35,214 nt of DNA from Alphaproteobacteria bacterium (lineage in GTDB: Bacteria > Pseudomonadota > Alphaproteobacteria > Rs-D84), in NCBI GenBank assembly GCA_017392345.1, contig JAFOVN010000018.1:1-35214 (forward strand), given 5' to 3'. The translations under genes and the position numbers were made by a program. Shown here piece by piece: positions 1-7,613 of the stretch (the first letter of the stretch is position 1; every line of letters begins with the position of its first letter). Below the pieces are notes generated by a model, which worked only from the letters and a program-made list of their open reading frames with translations, made no database searches and was not told the origin of the DNA.

Positions 1-425
1 CCACCACCACGAAGCCCGCGGAAAATCCACCATATAAACAGCACCCCCATAATAATCGGCACCCACACCCCAAGGTAATCAACCCAACCCTTGGACGTGT
101 CAATCGAAATGGCCGTGCCACGGTCCGCAAATTTTTCAAGCATTTCAGGGCTATACGCAATGGTCGCACGATATTCCGTTCCATCGCGCATTTTCCCCGT
201 TGCCATATCACCACGAACATTCATCGTCTGAATTTCATCCGCGCGCCGCAACACATCGGAAAAAGACAGTTCCACCGGTTCGGACCGCACCACACCGTTC
301 GAATTATTTTCCGCAACAAACGAATTTACAACCACCGCCAAGAATAATGCGACAAAAACGCCAAAGAAAATCGTTGAAATTCCAAAGCGGGACCTATTTG
401 AATTTTTGAATATATTTTTTTCCAT
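1..425 (-). CDS. ftsH: FtsH AAA+ zinc metalloprotease, N-terminal part (cut by window edge)
   Basis: Reading the minus strand from the ATG at 425-423 gives 141 codons open to the window edge. The product starts with a short basic cytoplasmic tail, a first membrane segment at about residues 16-37 (FGISTIFFGVFVALFLAVVV), a periplasmic domain of about 75 residues, a second membrane segment at about 118-134 (GVWVPIIMGVLFIWWIF) and the Arg/Gly turn FRGLRGGG that precedes the AAA+ domain. This is the typical FtsH N-terminus; the ATPase and HExxH protease parts lie outside. FtsH degrades membrane and short-lived cytosolic proteins from the inner membrane. Its start lies inside the end of tilS (32-nt overlap), so the two are probably translationally coupled. 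The tilS-ftsH order is common in bacteria. Confidence 0.9.
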   Translation of the reverse strand, partial: MEKNIFKNSNRSRFGISTIFFGVFVALFLAVVVNSFVAENNSNGVVRSEPVELSFSDVLRRADEIQTMNVRGDMATGKMRDGTEYRATIAYSPEMLEKFADRGTAISIDTSKGWVDYLGVWVPIIMGVLFIWWIFRGLRGG

Positions 426-1380
426 GTTTTTTCCTAAAGCTTGTTTTTTCGCCTTCGGGAACGACCAAGATTTGACCGTGCAATCGTCGCACCGTACAAT
501 GCCCCAGTGTGAATTTACAATCCGCACGCAACATTTCCGTGGCACGCAGCAACGAATCCAACCGTGGTAAATACCTGTCCCCCCCAATTCGGCGAATGAT
601 TGTTCCGATAAACTTTAACCTAATATCATCGCCCAGGTCAAATAGAAAAGTTTCATCAAACACGGCACGGTTTCCACGCACCACACGCCGCACCAGTGCG
701 CCAAGGTTTAATTCGCGTTCGCCCCGCACACGCCCAAGGTTTTCTATTGCGGTCAAAATGCGTTCATCAGAAATCCCAAGTTTTTCATCCAACAAATGCC
801 GATTTTGCCGAATGCGCACGCGCGTATAGTGCGGATCATCGTTCATTTCATCAGAAAAATACCTAATGCCACGTGAATCGCAAAACGCACGCAGTTCCCG
901 CCGAAACACCGACAAAAGCGGCCGAATAATTTTAATCCCGTTCATTAAACCTTCGCCCCGCATCGCCGCCAGGCCGTAAACCCCACTGCCCCGCCCAAGG
1001 TTCATCAAAAAAGTTTCGATTTGGTCGTCCGCCTGGTGCGCGGTGGCGATAAATTCAATTCCATTTTCGTGGCAAAAATCAGTCATCATTTTATACCGTG
1101 CAAGTCGCGCTGCATCTTCGACCCCGGTTTCCGGCTTTTCCCCGTCCCAATAAAAAACATGACACGGCACATTTAAACCTTTGCACAAATCCCTAACGTA
1201 TTGTGTTTCGGTTTCCGCGGCGGCACGCAGGCCGTGATTCACATGCAAACACACAATATCCCCACGCGCGATTTCCGCCATCCAATGCAGCAACGCAACC
1301 GAATCGACCCCGCCACTAACGGCGACGGCGATTTTATGGCCGGCATATTTTCTCATAAAATTTACAAAATTTTTGTTCAT
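394..1380 (-). CDS. tilS: tRNA(Ile)-lysidine synthase TilS
   Basis: 328 residues. TilS converts C34 of the CAU-anticodon tRNA-Ile to lysidine using ATP, so that AUA is read as isoleucine. The PP-loop SGGVDS is at residues 22-27. The second conserved block AHQADDQIETFLMNLGRGSG matches the family pattern HxxDDQxETxLxxLxRGSG, with Gln in place of the usual Arg/Asn after the first His. The C-terminal half is short, as in other compact alphaproteobacterial TilS proteins. The start ATG has no clear Shine-Dalgarno sequence. The end overlaps ftsH by 32 nt. The divergent neighbour is the LOG-family gene, and the two share an AT-rich promoter region of about 50 nt. Confidence 0.93.
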   Translation of the reverse strand: MNKNFVNFMRKYAGHKIAVAVSGGVDSVALLHWMAEIARGDIVCLHVNHGLRAAAETETQYVRDLCKGLNVPCHVFYWDGEKPETGVEDAARLARYKMMTDFCHENGIEFIATAHQADDQIETFLMNLGRGSGVYGLAAMRGEGLMNGIKIIRPLLSVFRRELRAFCDSRGIRYFSDEMNDDPHYTRVRIRQNRHLLDEKLGISDERILTAIENLGRVRGERELNLGALVRRVVRGNRAVFDETFLFDLGDDIRLKFIGTIIRRIGGDRYLPRLDSLLRATEMLRADCKFTLGHCTVRRLHGQILVVPEGEKTSFRKKHGKKYIQKFK

Positions 1381-1398
1381 AACCGTTATATTCTATGC

Positions 1399-1404
1399 TA
1401 TAAT
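1399..1404 (+). promoter_or_regulatory. Candidate -10 box for the LOG-family gene
   Basis: A perfect TATAAT lies 25 nt upstream of the ATG at 1430, which would give a leader of about 20 nt with an AAAGGA ribosome site at 1415-1420. The -35 region is weak: TTCATA at 1376-1381 gives a 17-nt spacer. It lies in the gap shared with divergent tilS. Confidence 0.45.
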
Positions 1405-1429
1405 CCCGAAAAATAAAGGAAAAAAAGAT

Positions 1430-1993
1430 ATGGAACATAAAATCAAAACTGTTGCGGTTTATTGCAGTCATACATTTGGATTATACCCTGAATTTATGCA
1501 CGACGCCGATTTGGTGGGTGAACTTATTGCAAAAAACGGTCTTAACATGGTATTTGGTGGCGGAAATGTCGGATTGATGGGCACGGTGGCCAGTGCCGCA
1601 CTTAAAAACGGCGCACACGTGACCGGCATTTCAACCGAACATGTTATCGCACTCCAAGAACCCGTCCATAAACACATAAAGGTCGAAATTGTCGGTGGCG
1701 TGAACGAACGGAAACAAAAAATGTTTGAATTGGCCGATGCATTTATCATACTGCCCGGCGGCATTGGAACATTGAACGAAGTGACGGATATTTTAACCAT
1801 GCAACAAATTGGCGAAACATCCAAACCGATATTCTTTTTGAATACTTGCCGATTTTGGGCATCGTTCCATAATTTGATTGTCGATATGTTAAACAATAAA
1901 TTTATTGAAACATTGGATGATTACAAGGTCAATATCTGTGGCACGCCCAACGAACTTATGGACGCGGTTTTGAATTACAAGGATTCAAAGTAA
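1430..1993 (+). CDS. LOG-family (YvdD-like) nucleotide 5'-monophosphate phosphoribohydrolase
   Basis: 187 residues from the ATG at 1430. I prefer this to the in-frame ATG at 1373 because AAAGGA sits upstream of it and homology begins here. Family hallmarks are GGGNVGLMG at 43-51, the ERK pair at about 93-95 that matches the catalytic Arg region, and PGGIGTLNE at 109-117, the PGGxGTxxE motif. LOG enzymes release the base from cytokinin riboside monophosphates; bacterial homologues often act on AMP and other nucleotides as a clean-up activity. The true substrate here is unknown. The gene ends tail-to-tail with the S41-like peptidase, overlapping it by 9 nt. Confidence 0.9.
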   Translation: MEHKIKTVAVYCSHTFGLYPEFMHDADLVGELIAKNGLNMVFGGGNVGLMGTVASAALKNGAHVTGISTEHVIALQEPVHKHIKVEIVGGVNERKQKMFELADAFIILPGGIGTLNEVTDILTMQQIGETSKPIFFLNTCRFWASFHNLIVDMLNNKFIETLDDYKVNICGTPNELMDAVLNYKDSK

Positions 1994-3100
1994 TTTCCCT
2001 TTTATCATATCCATGGCAACCTTAAACGCATCGGTTCCCGGGGTACATTCTATATCTGGCGCATAACCATGCATTTCGAATTTTTGGGATTTTACATGTG
2101 CTATCTCTTTATAAACCAACGGCAAACGCACATGAATACCAGACCTGGCTAGCTCAATAAAGCGATAGTGAATATATTGATTACAACCACTGGTATGTGT
2201 GCCAATCAATTTTGTATTCGGATTATATTTTAGATATTCTATAACCGTTTCCGAACTTGATGCGGAACGGTTGTTGACCAGTATGTATATTTTACCACCA
2301 AATGCCCATTTATGATTTTTTGACATTTTGAATTTAGAATTATCGACAATCATGACCGGGTCTGGTGCATTATTAGCAATAGTTTTTATTGCCGGAAAAT
2401 CCGTAATATACTGTTGCAATTTTCGTGCCAATGGTGTATTACGCGCGAACATTCGTCGTGAACGCGGTATCAAATCATAGCCCGACAATGTTTTTCCCAA
2501 CATCGAAGCAATATGCATGCTACCACCGCCATTATTACGCAAGTCAACAATAATTGCGTCTGTTTTGGTCATTATATCCAAAACCCGTTGCCGAATATCT
2601 TCCAAATCTTTCGGTTCAAAAAATCGTGATAACGCGATAATACCTATGCGCCCCTGTTTTTCTATAAGATATGGTTCTTTTATATGTCTGGCTGTTACCA
2701 GATTATCACCAACATTTATGGGGGTTTCTATGTTTATCATCGGATTTTTATCTGCAACAATCATTATATGCCGGTCAGGCATCATGGCCACAATCGGTTT
2801 TAATCGGTCATATAATTCACATATCTTTACCGGTCCAGATATGGAATCGTATATGCGCAATAATACGGTCAATATTTTACGTCGCAACAATTTCGGATAA
2901 AAAGGCCACCCGCCATACGCTTGAATCAAAAGTTGTGCTAGCATGGCAACATCCGCCCACGCCATATCTTGCGAGATAGTTTTTTCCATATCAGATGGAA
3001 GATTTGGCAATTTATTCACACAAAAACCATTTTCAGGCGCAACCGATAAAAACCGCTGCTCTAAACATTCCAATATCAATATCTCTTTAACTTTACGCAT
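1985..3100 (-). CDS. S41-family (C-terminal processing) peptidase-like protein without signal peptide
   Basis: 371 residues. The C-terminal half has the S41/tail-specific protease core: DAIIVDLRNNGGG at 181-193, followed by the nucleophile region NNRSASSSE at 277-284 and KLIGTHTSGCNQY at 297-309. The end HGYAPDIECTPGTDAF resembles the closing strand of CtpA-type proteases (PDIxVxxTxxD). I see no PDZ domain. Residues 1-110 are a helical region with no recognisable domain and no signal peptide or membrane segment, so the protein may be cytoplasmic, unlike classical Ctp/Prc. The catalytic Ser appears present; the Lys partner is not certain by eye. The promoter geometry predicts a leaderless mRNA. 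Confidence 0.78.
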   Translation of the reverse strand: MRKVKEILILECLEQRFLSVAPENGFCVNKLPNLPSDMEKTISQDMAWADVAMLAQLLIQAYGGWPFYPKLLRRKILTVLLRIYDSISGPVKICELYDRLKPIVAMMPDRHIMIVADKNPMINIETPINVGDNLVTARHIKEPYLIEKQGRIGIIALSRFFEPKDLEDIRQRVLDIMTKTDAIIVDLRNNGGGSMHIASMLGKTLSGYDLIPRSRRMFARNTPLARKLQQYITDFPAIKTIANNAPDPVMIVDNSKFKMSKNHKWAFGGKIYILVNNRSASSSETVIEYLKYNPNTKLIGTHTSGCNQYIHYRFIELARSGIHVRLPLVYKEIAHVKSQKFEMHGYAPDIECTPGTDAFKVAMDMIKGKLL

Positions 3101-3106
3101 GTATAA

Positions 3107-3135
3107 ATCGTATCATAAATATACATACTTATCAA
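3107..3135 (-). promoter_or_regulatory. Promoter of the S41-like gene, predicted leaderless
   Basis: On the minus strand TTGATA (3135-3130), a 17-nt spacer and TACGAT (3112-3107) are followed by 6 nt and then the ATG at 3100. Transcription would start at or next to the A of the start codon, and there is no Shine-Dalgarno sequence. Confidence 0.55.
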
Positions 3136-3176
3136 GTTGTCCATTATTCACTTTTCGGACCACGGGTTAAAACAAC

Positions 3177-3401
3177 CTAATCTGCCAACTCCACCACCTT
3201 GTCCCGCGATGTGGCGCCACGAACAATTTTAATTTGTGATTTCGGTACATCAAAAAAATCGGCCAGTGCGCGAATAACCGCGTCATTCGCCGCACCATCA
3301 ACCGGCGCGGCGGTTATATGCACACGAATCGTCCCATCTGCATCGGTGGTAATTTTATTCTGTCGCGCACGCGGAATCACACGCAGTTTTACTTTTTGCA
3401 T
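3177..3401 (-). CDS. DUF167 / YggU family protein
   Basis: 74 residues from the ATG at 3401; an in-frame ATG at 3428 would add nine residues and deepen the overlap with the HIT gene. The motif PVDGAANDAVIRALADFFDV is the DUF167 signature (P..GkAN..l...la..f.v), followed by KSQIKIVRGATSRDKVVEL, which matches the family ending (I.iv.G..sR.K.v.i). These small alpha/beta proteins are widespread and have no established biochemical role. The start lies 13 nt inside the upstream HIT gene, so both are probably translated from one message. Confidence 0.88.
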   Translation of the reverse strand: MQKVKLRVIPRARQNKITTDADGTIRVHITAAPVDGAANDAVIRALADFFDVPKSQIKIVRGATSRDKVVELAD

Positions 3402-3775
3402 AACATACACTTCATAATGTCCAAACATGCATCCGTTTTTTCACCCGCAAGCAAGTGTAAATGAAAATGAAACACGCTTTGGTTAAAGAGCGGCGCATCC
3501 AATCCCGCATTTGCAAAGACATTAAACGCCCCACTTACCCCAATCGCATCCGCGGTTTTGACAAAGCAATCCCAAAATCCCGCCTGTTCCACCGCGGGTG
3601 CACGCCGTGCAAAATCAAGGATATTTTCATATTCGCCCTTTGGCACGACCAACACATGCTTTTCACACATCGGGTTCACATCATAAAAAGACATCGCATA
3701 TTCGTTTTCGACAACTTTCTTCGATGGTATTTCCCCACGAATAATTTTTGCAAAGACATTATTTGAATCATACAT
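3389..3775 (-). CDS. HIT-family nucleotide-binding hydrolase
   Basis: 128 residues from the ATG at 3775, which has an AAGGGG ribosome site six nt upstream; a longer reading frame to 3865 lacks one. The start FAKIIRGEIPSKKVVENEYAMSF is typical of HINT-type proteins (F.kIi.geips..v.e.d...aF.D). The catalytic histidine triad is HFHLHLL near the C-terminus, preceded by NQSVF. These enzymes hydrolyse nucleoside phosphoramidates and related nucleotides. The body is slightly short and the tail ends in a Cys-rich KCMLCKK. The downstream gene DUF167 overlaps it. Confidence 0.9.
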   Translation of the reverse strand: MYDSNNVFAKIIRGEIPSKKVVENEYAMSFYDVNPMCEKHVLVVPKGEYENILDFARRAPAVEQAGFWDCFVKTADAIGVSGAFNVFANAGLDAPLFNQSVFHFHLHLLAGEKTDACLDIMKCMLCKK

Positions 3776-3801
3776 TTTAACCCCTTTTTCATTACCGAAC
3801 G

Positions 3802-3829
3802 ATTGTATCATAACCAAAGAATTCTGCAA
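3802..3829 (-). promoter_or_regulatory. Promoter of the HIT-DUF167 pair
   Basis: Minus strand TTGCAG (3829-3824), a 16-nt spacer and TACAAT (3807-3802) lie 26 nt before the HIT start codon. Confidence 0.5.
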
Positions 3830-3917
3830 CGAAAATATGTACGAACCACTAACCGCTATCCTCAAAAACCACTTGCGGGATTTTTTATTTTTTTGCTAGC
3901 ATTATTTTAGTAAAGGG

Positions 3918-6146
3918 ATGAAAGGAAAAATACTTTCTTTTGTAATATGCGCGTTATGCGCCATGTCGGCGTTGGCGGCGGTTCGCACCCAAAATTCACC
4001 ATCACGCGTGCAAACAAATGAAACCACCCGGGGTGGTCAAAATGTCGCATCGCGCACCGCAACCATTACACGCGCCGTTTCAAACCGCGCAACGAATGCC
4101 CGAACCGGGGTGGCACGCGTGGGGCGCACCGCAACAAACCCACGGGGCGCAATAACAACCGCGGCGGTTGCGCGCATCACATCGCGCGCCACAACGAACC
4201 GCGGGGCAACCGCACGCGCGACGGCAACGCAAACAATTCCAACAAATACATTTGACGAAAAATATCATAATTGCTATGCGGCGTATTTTTCATGCATGGA
4301 TCAATTTTGTGCAACTGTTGACGACCATTATCGTCGCTGTATATGTTCATCAAAATTAAACACGGTGCAATCGCGCGAAAACGCGCTTAGCCAAACGTCC
4401 ACACAATTGCAAGATTTCAAAGACCTTAATATCGATGCAATTCTAAAAACGCCCGAAGAAGTCAAAGCAATGCTATCGGCAAGTGACGGCGAAAAAAAAC
4501 TTGCCGGCACACACGATAATTCTGCATCGAATAAAAAATTGACCGCCATCGGCGATGTATTAAAAAAGACGAAAACAAATTCACTATCGACCGCGGGCAC
4601 ATTGGATATTGCCGGCAACATAAACCAAATATGGAACACAACCGATATTGTATCCGGCGCAAACATTGCGAACCTTACGGGGGAACCATTATACAACGCC
4701 GTTCATGCCCAGTGCGCCGAATTGGTAATGCCAACATGTTCATCGATGACAACACTAAATATGGTCGCATCGGCGTATGGAATGTATATTGAAAACGATT
4801 GTTCGATATTACTAACCGCGCTTGAAAAACAATCGATAAGTGCAAACGCCGCAATCCGTGAAACGAATCGGGAAATGAATGCGGCGCGACTTCAAAATTA
4901 TGATTCACATAATTCAACCGCGATAAATGAATGCATCGCCGGCGTGCGCGCGGACATAACCGCGGACACGGCATGCGGTGCAAACTATATTCATTGTTTG
5001 GATTTAACCGGCCTTTACATTGAACGCGCAACCGGCAACCCAATATATTCAAAAAATTTCTATAAATTGAATGACCAGATTTCACTGTCGGGCAACATTT
5101 TAACCAACAGCATAAACGCAAAACTTGTGACCGAATTAAATACAAAGCGGAAATTCGCCGAACACACACTTGAAACATGCCGCGACATCGCGGATACGGT
5201 TTGGGACGAATACCTGCGCCAGGCAATAACCGAAATATACCAAGGTCAACAGTCGCGCATTCAACAGGTTAAAAACGAATGTATGGATGTTGTGAATACA
5301 TGCTATGACACGAAAACATCGCAACTTCGTGATTATAGTAATATCGAAGAACAAATGTTGCTTGGTGCGCGTCTTGAATTGTCCGAAGAACAATGTTCGG
5401 AAAAATTGGAAACATGCAGCAATCTTTACGGTGGCGGTCCGAACGGACTTCAACGATTGGTGACGGAAATGCGCAATATCGTAAGCCAAAAGATTTCGCA
5501 AAATTGCCTGGGGACACTAAAAGATTACGCAAAAAAACTGTGCCGCGTTTCAAACAATGACGCAACGCATGAATATCCATACGGTTGCCGTGTTTATACC
5601 CCCGGCGATATCAGTTACGCAAACAACCCCGATTGCAATTATATTCAACCGGGTTCATACACCGGCACACCGATAATACCCGGTTTAGATTCATTAGGCG
5701 ACACCAGTGGTTATATGTGTTGGGAAAACCGCGAATATACAAGTTGCAAATCTGGATTTTATCTTGACCTATATAACGGCAAACATAAATGTATGGTCTG
5801 TCCAAACGACGATGAATGGGTATGCGACGCAAACGGTCCGCACCGTGTTGGTGTTGATTGCGACGATTACGCGGGCAGTTTATATCAAAAAATGGTGAAC
5901 TATGCGATGCAGTATTGTATGCGTCCATCCGACTATGCACAACCCAACGCCGTATTGCCAATATCGGTCTTGGCCGATGTAAACGCAGTTATGGATTCGG
6001 TGCGCGCCGACATGGCAACGGTGCTTGCGCGCGAATGCACCGACATGGGCGGCACATGGACAAACGATACATCCGCACCAAAGTATATGGATTTCTATAA
6101 CCAAACAAATGCAAATGAAAAATGGGGCATTTGTCGCGAACCATAG
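3918..6146 (+). CDS. Secreted cysteine-rich protein P1, founding copy of a three-member family
   Basis: 742 residues; I do not recognise the family. Residues 1-20 are a signal peptide (cut near ALA-AV). Residues 21 to about 113 form a Cys-free, low-complexity segment rich in Arg, Thr and Ala with no Lys. The first conserved module then has the exact signature C-x3-Y-x2-C-M-D-x-F-C-x9-C-x-C-S, shared with the proteins at 16715-19183 and 19183-21396. I count 29 cysteines in the mature chain. The middle has helical stretches such as TLETCRDIADTVWDEYLRQ, which aligns with the VLDQCMAV block of the paralogues. The last 200 residues have a CxxC pair (KCMVCP) and are not shared. The start codon abuts AAAGGG directly, so spacing is unusual; TTGCGG-18-TAGCAT at 3873-3902 is a possible promoter. 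Likely periplasmic or surface exposed, with many disulfides. Confidence 0.8.
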   Translation: MKGKILSFVICALCAMSALAAVRTQNSPSRVQTNETTRGGQNVASRTATITRAVSNRATNARTGVARVGRTATNPRGAITTAAVARITSRATTNRGATARATATQTIPTNTFDEKYHNCYAAYFSCMDQFCATVDDHYRRCICSSKLNTVQSRENALSQTSTQLQDFKDLNIDAILKTPEEVKAMLSASDGEKKLAGTHDNSASNKKLTAIGDVLKKTKTNSLSTAGTLDIAGNINQIWNTTDIVSGANIANLTGEPLYNAVHAQCAELVMPTCSSMTTLNMVASAYGMYIENDCSILLTALEKQSISANAAIRETNREMNAARLQNYDSHNSTAINECIAGVRADITADTACGANYIHCLDLTGLYIERATGNPIYSKNFYKLNDQISLSGNILTNSINAKLVTELNTKRKFAEHTLETCRDIADTVWDEYLRQAITEIYQGQQSRIQQVKNECMDVVNTCYDTKTSQLRDYSNIEEQMLLGARLELSEEQCSEKLETCSNLYGGGPNGLQRLVTEMRNIVSQKISQNCLGTLKDYAKKLCRVSNNDATHEYPYGCRVYTPGDISYANNPDCNYIQPGSYTGTPIIPGLDSLGDTSGYMCWENREYTSCKSGFYLDLYNGKHKCMVCPNDDEWVCDANGPHRVGVDCDDYAGSLYQKMVNYAMQYCMRPSDYAQPNAVLPISVLADVNAVMDSVRADMATVLARECTDMGGTWTNDTSAPKYMDFYNQTNANEKWGICREP

Positions 6147-6151
6147 ATAAC

Positions 6152-6180
6152 TTGCACCGGGCAAAAAAAACTGATATAAT
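6152..6180 (+). promoter_or_regulatory. Strong promoter for the small secreted cysteine protein
   Basis: TTGCAC (6152-6157), a 17-nt spacer and a perfect TATAAT (6175-6180) lie directly after the stop codon of P1, so the downstream gene can be transcribed independently of P1. The start site would fall near 6187, leaving a leader of about 10 nt that holds the purine-rich ribosome site. Confidence 0.7.
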
Positions 6181-6196
6181 ATGGGGGAAAGGAAAA

Positions 6197-6901
6197 ATGA
6201 AAAAGCAATTTGCAATTTTATTCATCGGTTGCACCGCATATGGTGCCGCGTTTGGCGCAACAACTGATTTTTGGTGGATGCACGACACAATCTGCACCAT
6301 CAATGATGCACTTTGCTATACACGGAACACACCCGGCATCGATACAGATTCGGACACCAGTTGGGACACGTCCGGCAATTGTCGCGGACGGAAAATTATA
6401 TGTGCGGCCGCACTTAGTTCGGGTGGCGCGGACGCAATTGCGATGAACCGTGACGACATTGCACGTGGCAACGGAATAAGTTCTGATTTTGACACAAATG
6501 TTTATGTCGCCGCCGAAGATTGCTATGGCGCACGCAAAACATCGCAAAACGGCGCAATGGTTTTAATAAACGGCGAATACGTGCGTGTTTGGTGTAATGG
6601 AATTTTATCGAATCCAACGGAAACGGTCGCAAATGGCGAAATTGGTCTTGCGCCAACATGTCGCGAATTGGCCGAAATGAACTATGTCGCGACACTAAAC
6701 GGTAATTGTTATGGAAAAAGATATGACCCATCAAAATATAGTATCGATTGCGACGGCGAAAATCCGGTAATCATTGTCCTTAATGGTGCGCAGTATAATC
6801 CGGATATAAACAACTTTATTACACCATTTGTGTTGAATGCGCGATTTGGCGCGATGCAAACATCCGCCGCAACCCAGCGTTCGATCCATTTCCCGAAATA
6901 G
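6197..6901 (+). CDS. Small secreted cysteine-containing protein of unknown function
   Basis: 234 residues from the ATG at 6197, which follows GGGGAAAGGAAAA; an upstream in-frame ATG at 6122 lies inside P1 and is rejected. Residues 1-20 are a signal peptide (MKKQFAILFIGCTAYGAAFG, then ATTDFWW). The mature part has nine cysteines and is rich in Asn, Asp, Gly and Tyr, with three similar C-Y-G or C-R-x segments (EDCYGARKT, GNCYGKRYD, GNCRGRKIIC) that suggest repeated small folds. It has its own strong promoter. The final 60 nt, including the stop codon, are duplicated at 7490-7549. Function unknown; probably envelope or extracellular, and possibly linked to P1 by position. Confidence 0.75.
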   Translation: MKKQFAILFIGCTAYGAAFGATTDFWWMHDTICTINDALCYTRNTPGIDTDSDTSWDTSGNCRGRKIICAAALSSGGADAIAMNRDDIARGNGISSDFDTNVYVAAEDCYGARKTSQNGAMVLINGEYVRVWCNGILSNPTETVANGEIGLAPTCRELAEMNYVATLNGNCYGKRYDPSKYSIDCDGENPVIIVLNGAQYNPDINNFITPFVLNARFGAMQTSAATQRSIHFPK

Positions 6902-6910
6902 TGGTTAGTG
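6851..6910 (+). repeat. 60-nt direct repeat, copy 1 (end of secreted protein gene)
   Basis: This stretch encodes the last residues and stop codon of the 6197-6901 gene plus nine nt. It recurs at 7490-7549 with a single difference (A at 6871, G at 7510). The two copies bracket the lipoprotein gene. Confidence 0.9.
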
Positions 6911-6933
6911 TAAGTGTTAGTGATTAGTGTAAG
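6899..6933 (+). repeat. Stop-anchored TTAGTG/TAAGTG hexamer array 1
   Basis: The array begins in the TAG stop codon of the secreted protein gene and continues as alternating TTAGTG and TAAGTG units with one extra A. It carries stop codons in all three frames of the gene's strand. No clear terminator stem follows this copy; the repeat copy at 7490-7549 is the one followed by a terminator. Confidence 0.8.
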
Positions 6934-6975
6934 ACAAATGAATTTATCTCGAGCTTACGTTCAAGGTTTTGTGCT

Positions 6976-7383
6976 TTAATCCATATCAATCCATCTTTTT
7001 TCAAATTTGGCGATAGGTACCGTTTTTTCTCTTTGTTTTGTTGTATATTCTATTTGGCTTTTTCCTTTACCTGAAACAAGATATTTTATAACACCATTAT
7101 CTTCACCAGAAGTAATGTACTTATAAGTCCCATCATACACTATACATTCATTATCTTTTCGCCGTATTTTTGCACCATCATATAACTTATATTCGTCAGA
7201 TTCTGGTAAAAACACAACTATCGAATCAGCGGAAGTTGTTGTAGCCAATGCCCCACCTTTAAACACTTGAAAAACTTTTAGTTCCTTTATGCCTGTGCAA
7301 TTCGGATTTTTCGTGTAAATTACATTTTTTGTTGCAGCACATCCACATAAAAAAACTAAACTAAACACCCATATTTTTCTCAT
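6976..7383 (-). CDS. Putative lipoprotein of unknown function
   Basis: 135 residues from the ATG at 7383, eight nt after AAGGGG; the longer frame to 7419 has no ribosome site. The N-terminus MRKIWVFSLVFLCGC is a lipoprotein signal with lipobox LCGC, so Cys15 would be lipidated. The mature part has charged, beta-rich segments with only two further cysteines (NPNC, NECIVYDG) and no domain I recognise. Its sequence is more AT-rich than its neighbours and lacks their alanine bias. It sits between two 60-nt direct repeats derived from the end of the upstream secreted protein gene, which suggests the block was inserted or duplicated in. Confidence 0.7.
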   Translation of the reverse strand: MRKIWVFSLVFLCGCAATKNVIYTKNPNCTGIKELKVFQVFKGGALATTTSADSIVVFLPESDEYKLYDGAKIRRKDNECIVYDGTYKYITSGEDNGVIKYLVSGKGKSQIEYTTKQREKTVPIAKFEKRWIDMD

Positions 7384-7489
7384 TTCTAACCCCTTTTCAA
7401 CATTATGATTATACTCCATAAGGCCGCTTCTGACAACAATATTATTAAAAAATTATATAACAACATTTATGGCCAATCAACGTTTCAGT

Positions 7490-7549
7490 GCGATGCAAAC
7501 ATCCGCCGCGACCCAGCGTTCGATCCATTTCCCGAAATAGTGGTTAGTG
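7490..7549 (+). repeat. 60-nt direct repeat, copy 2 (detached gene end)
   Basis: This is a copy of 6851-6910 with one mismatch, here detached from its gene. It is followed by a short spacer and the bidirectional terminator at 7560-7582, so it probably marks the original 3' end of the secreted protein gene before the lipoprotein block arrived. Confidence 0.9.
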
Positions 7550-7559
7550 CAAAAACAAA

Positions 7560-7582
7560 AAACCGGCGCAACGCACCGGTTT
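7560..7582. terminator. Rho-independent terminator, bidirectional
   Basis: The stem is AAACCGG/CCGGTTT with an inner GC/GC pair. On the minus strand it ends in a run of T (7560-7550 region) and would end the DUF805 transcript. Confidence 0.75.
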
Positions 7583-7613
7583 ACTAATCACTTACACTAA
7601 CCACTAACACTTA
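7583..7613 (-). repeat. Stop-anchored hexamer array 2
   Basis: Read on the minus strand, the array starts in the TAA stop of the DUF805 gene and runs through TTAGTG and TAAGTG units straight into the terminator stem at 7560-7582. Confidence 0.8.
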
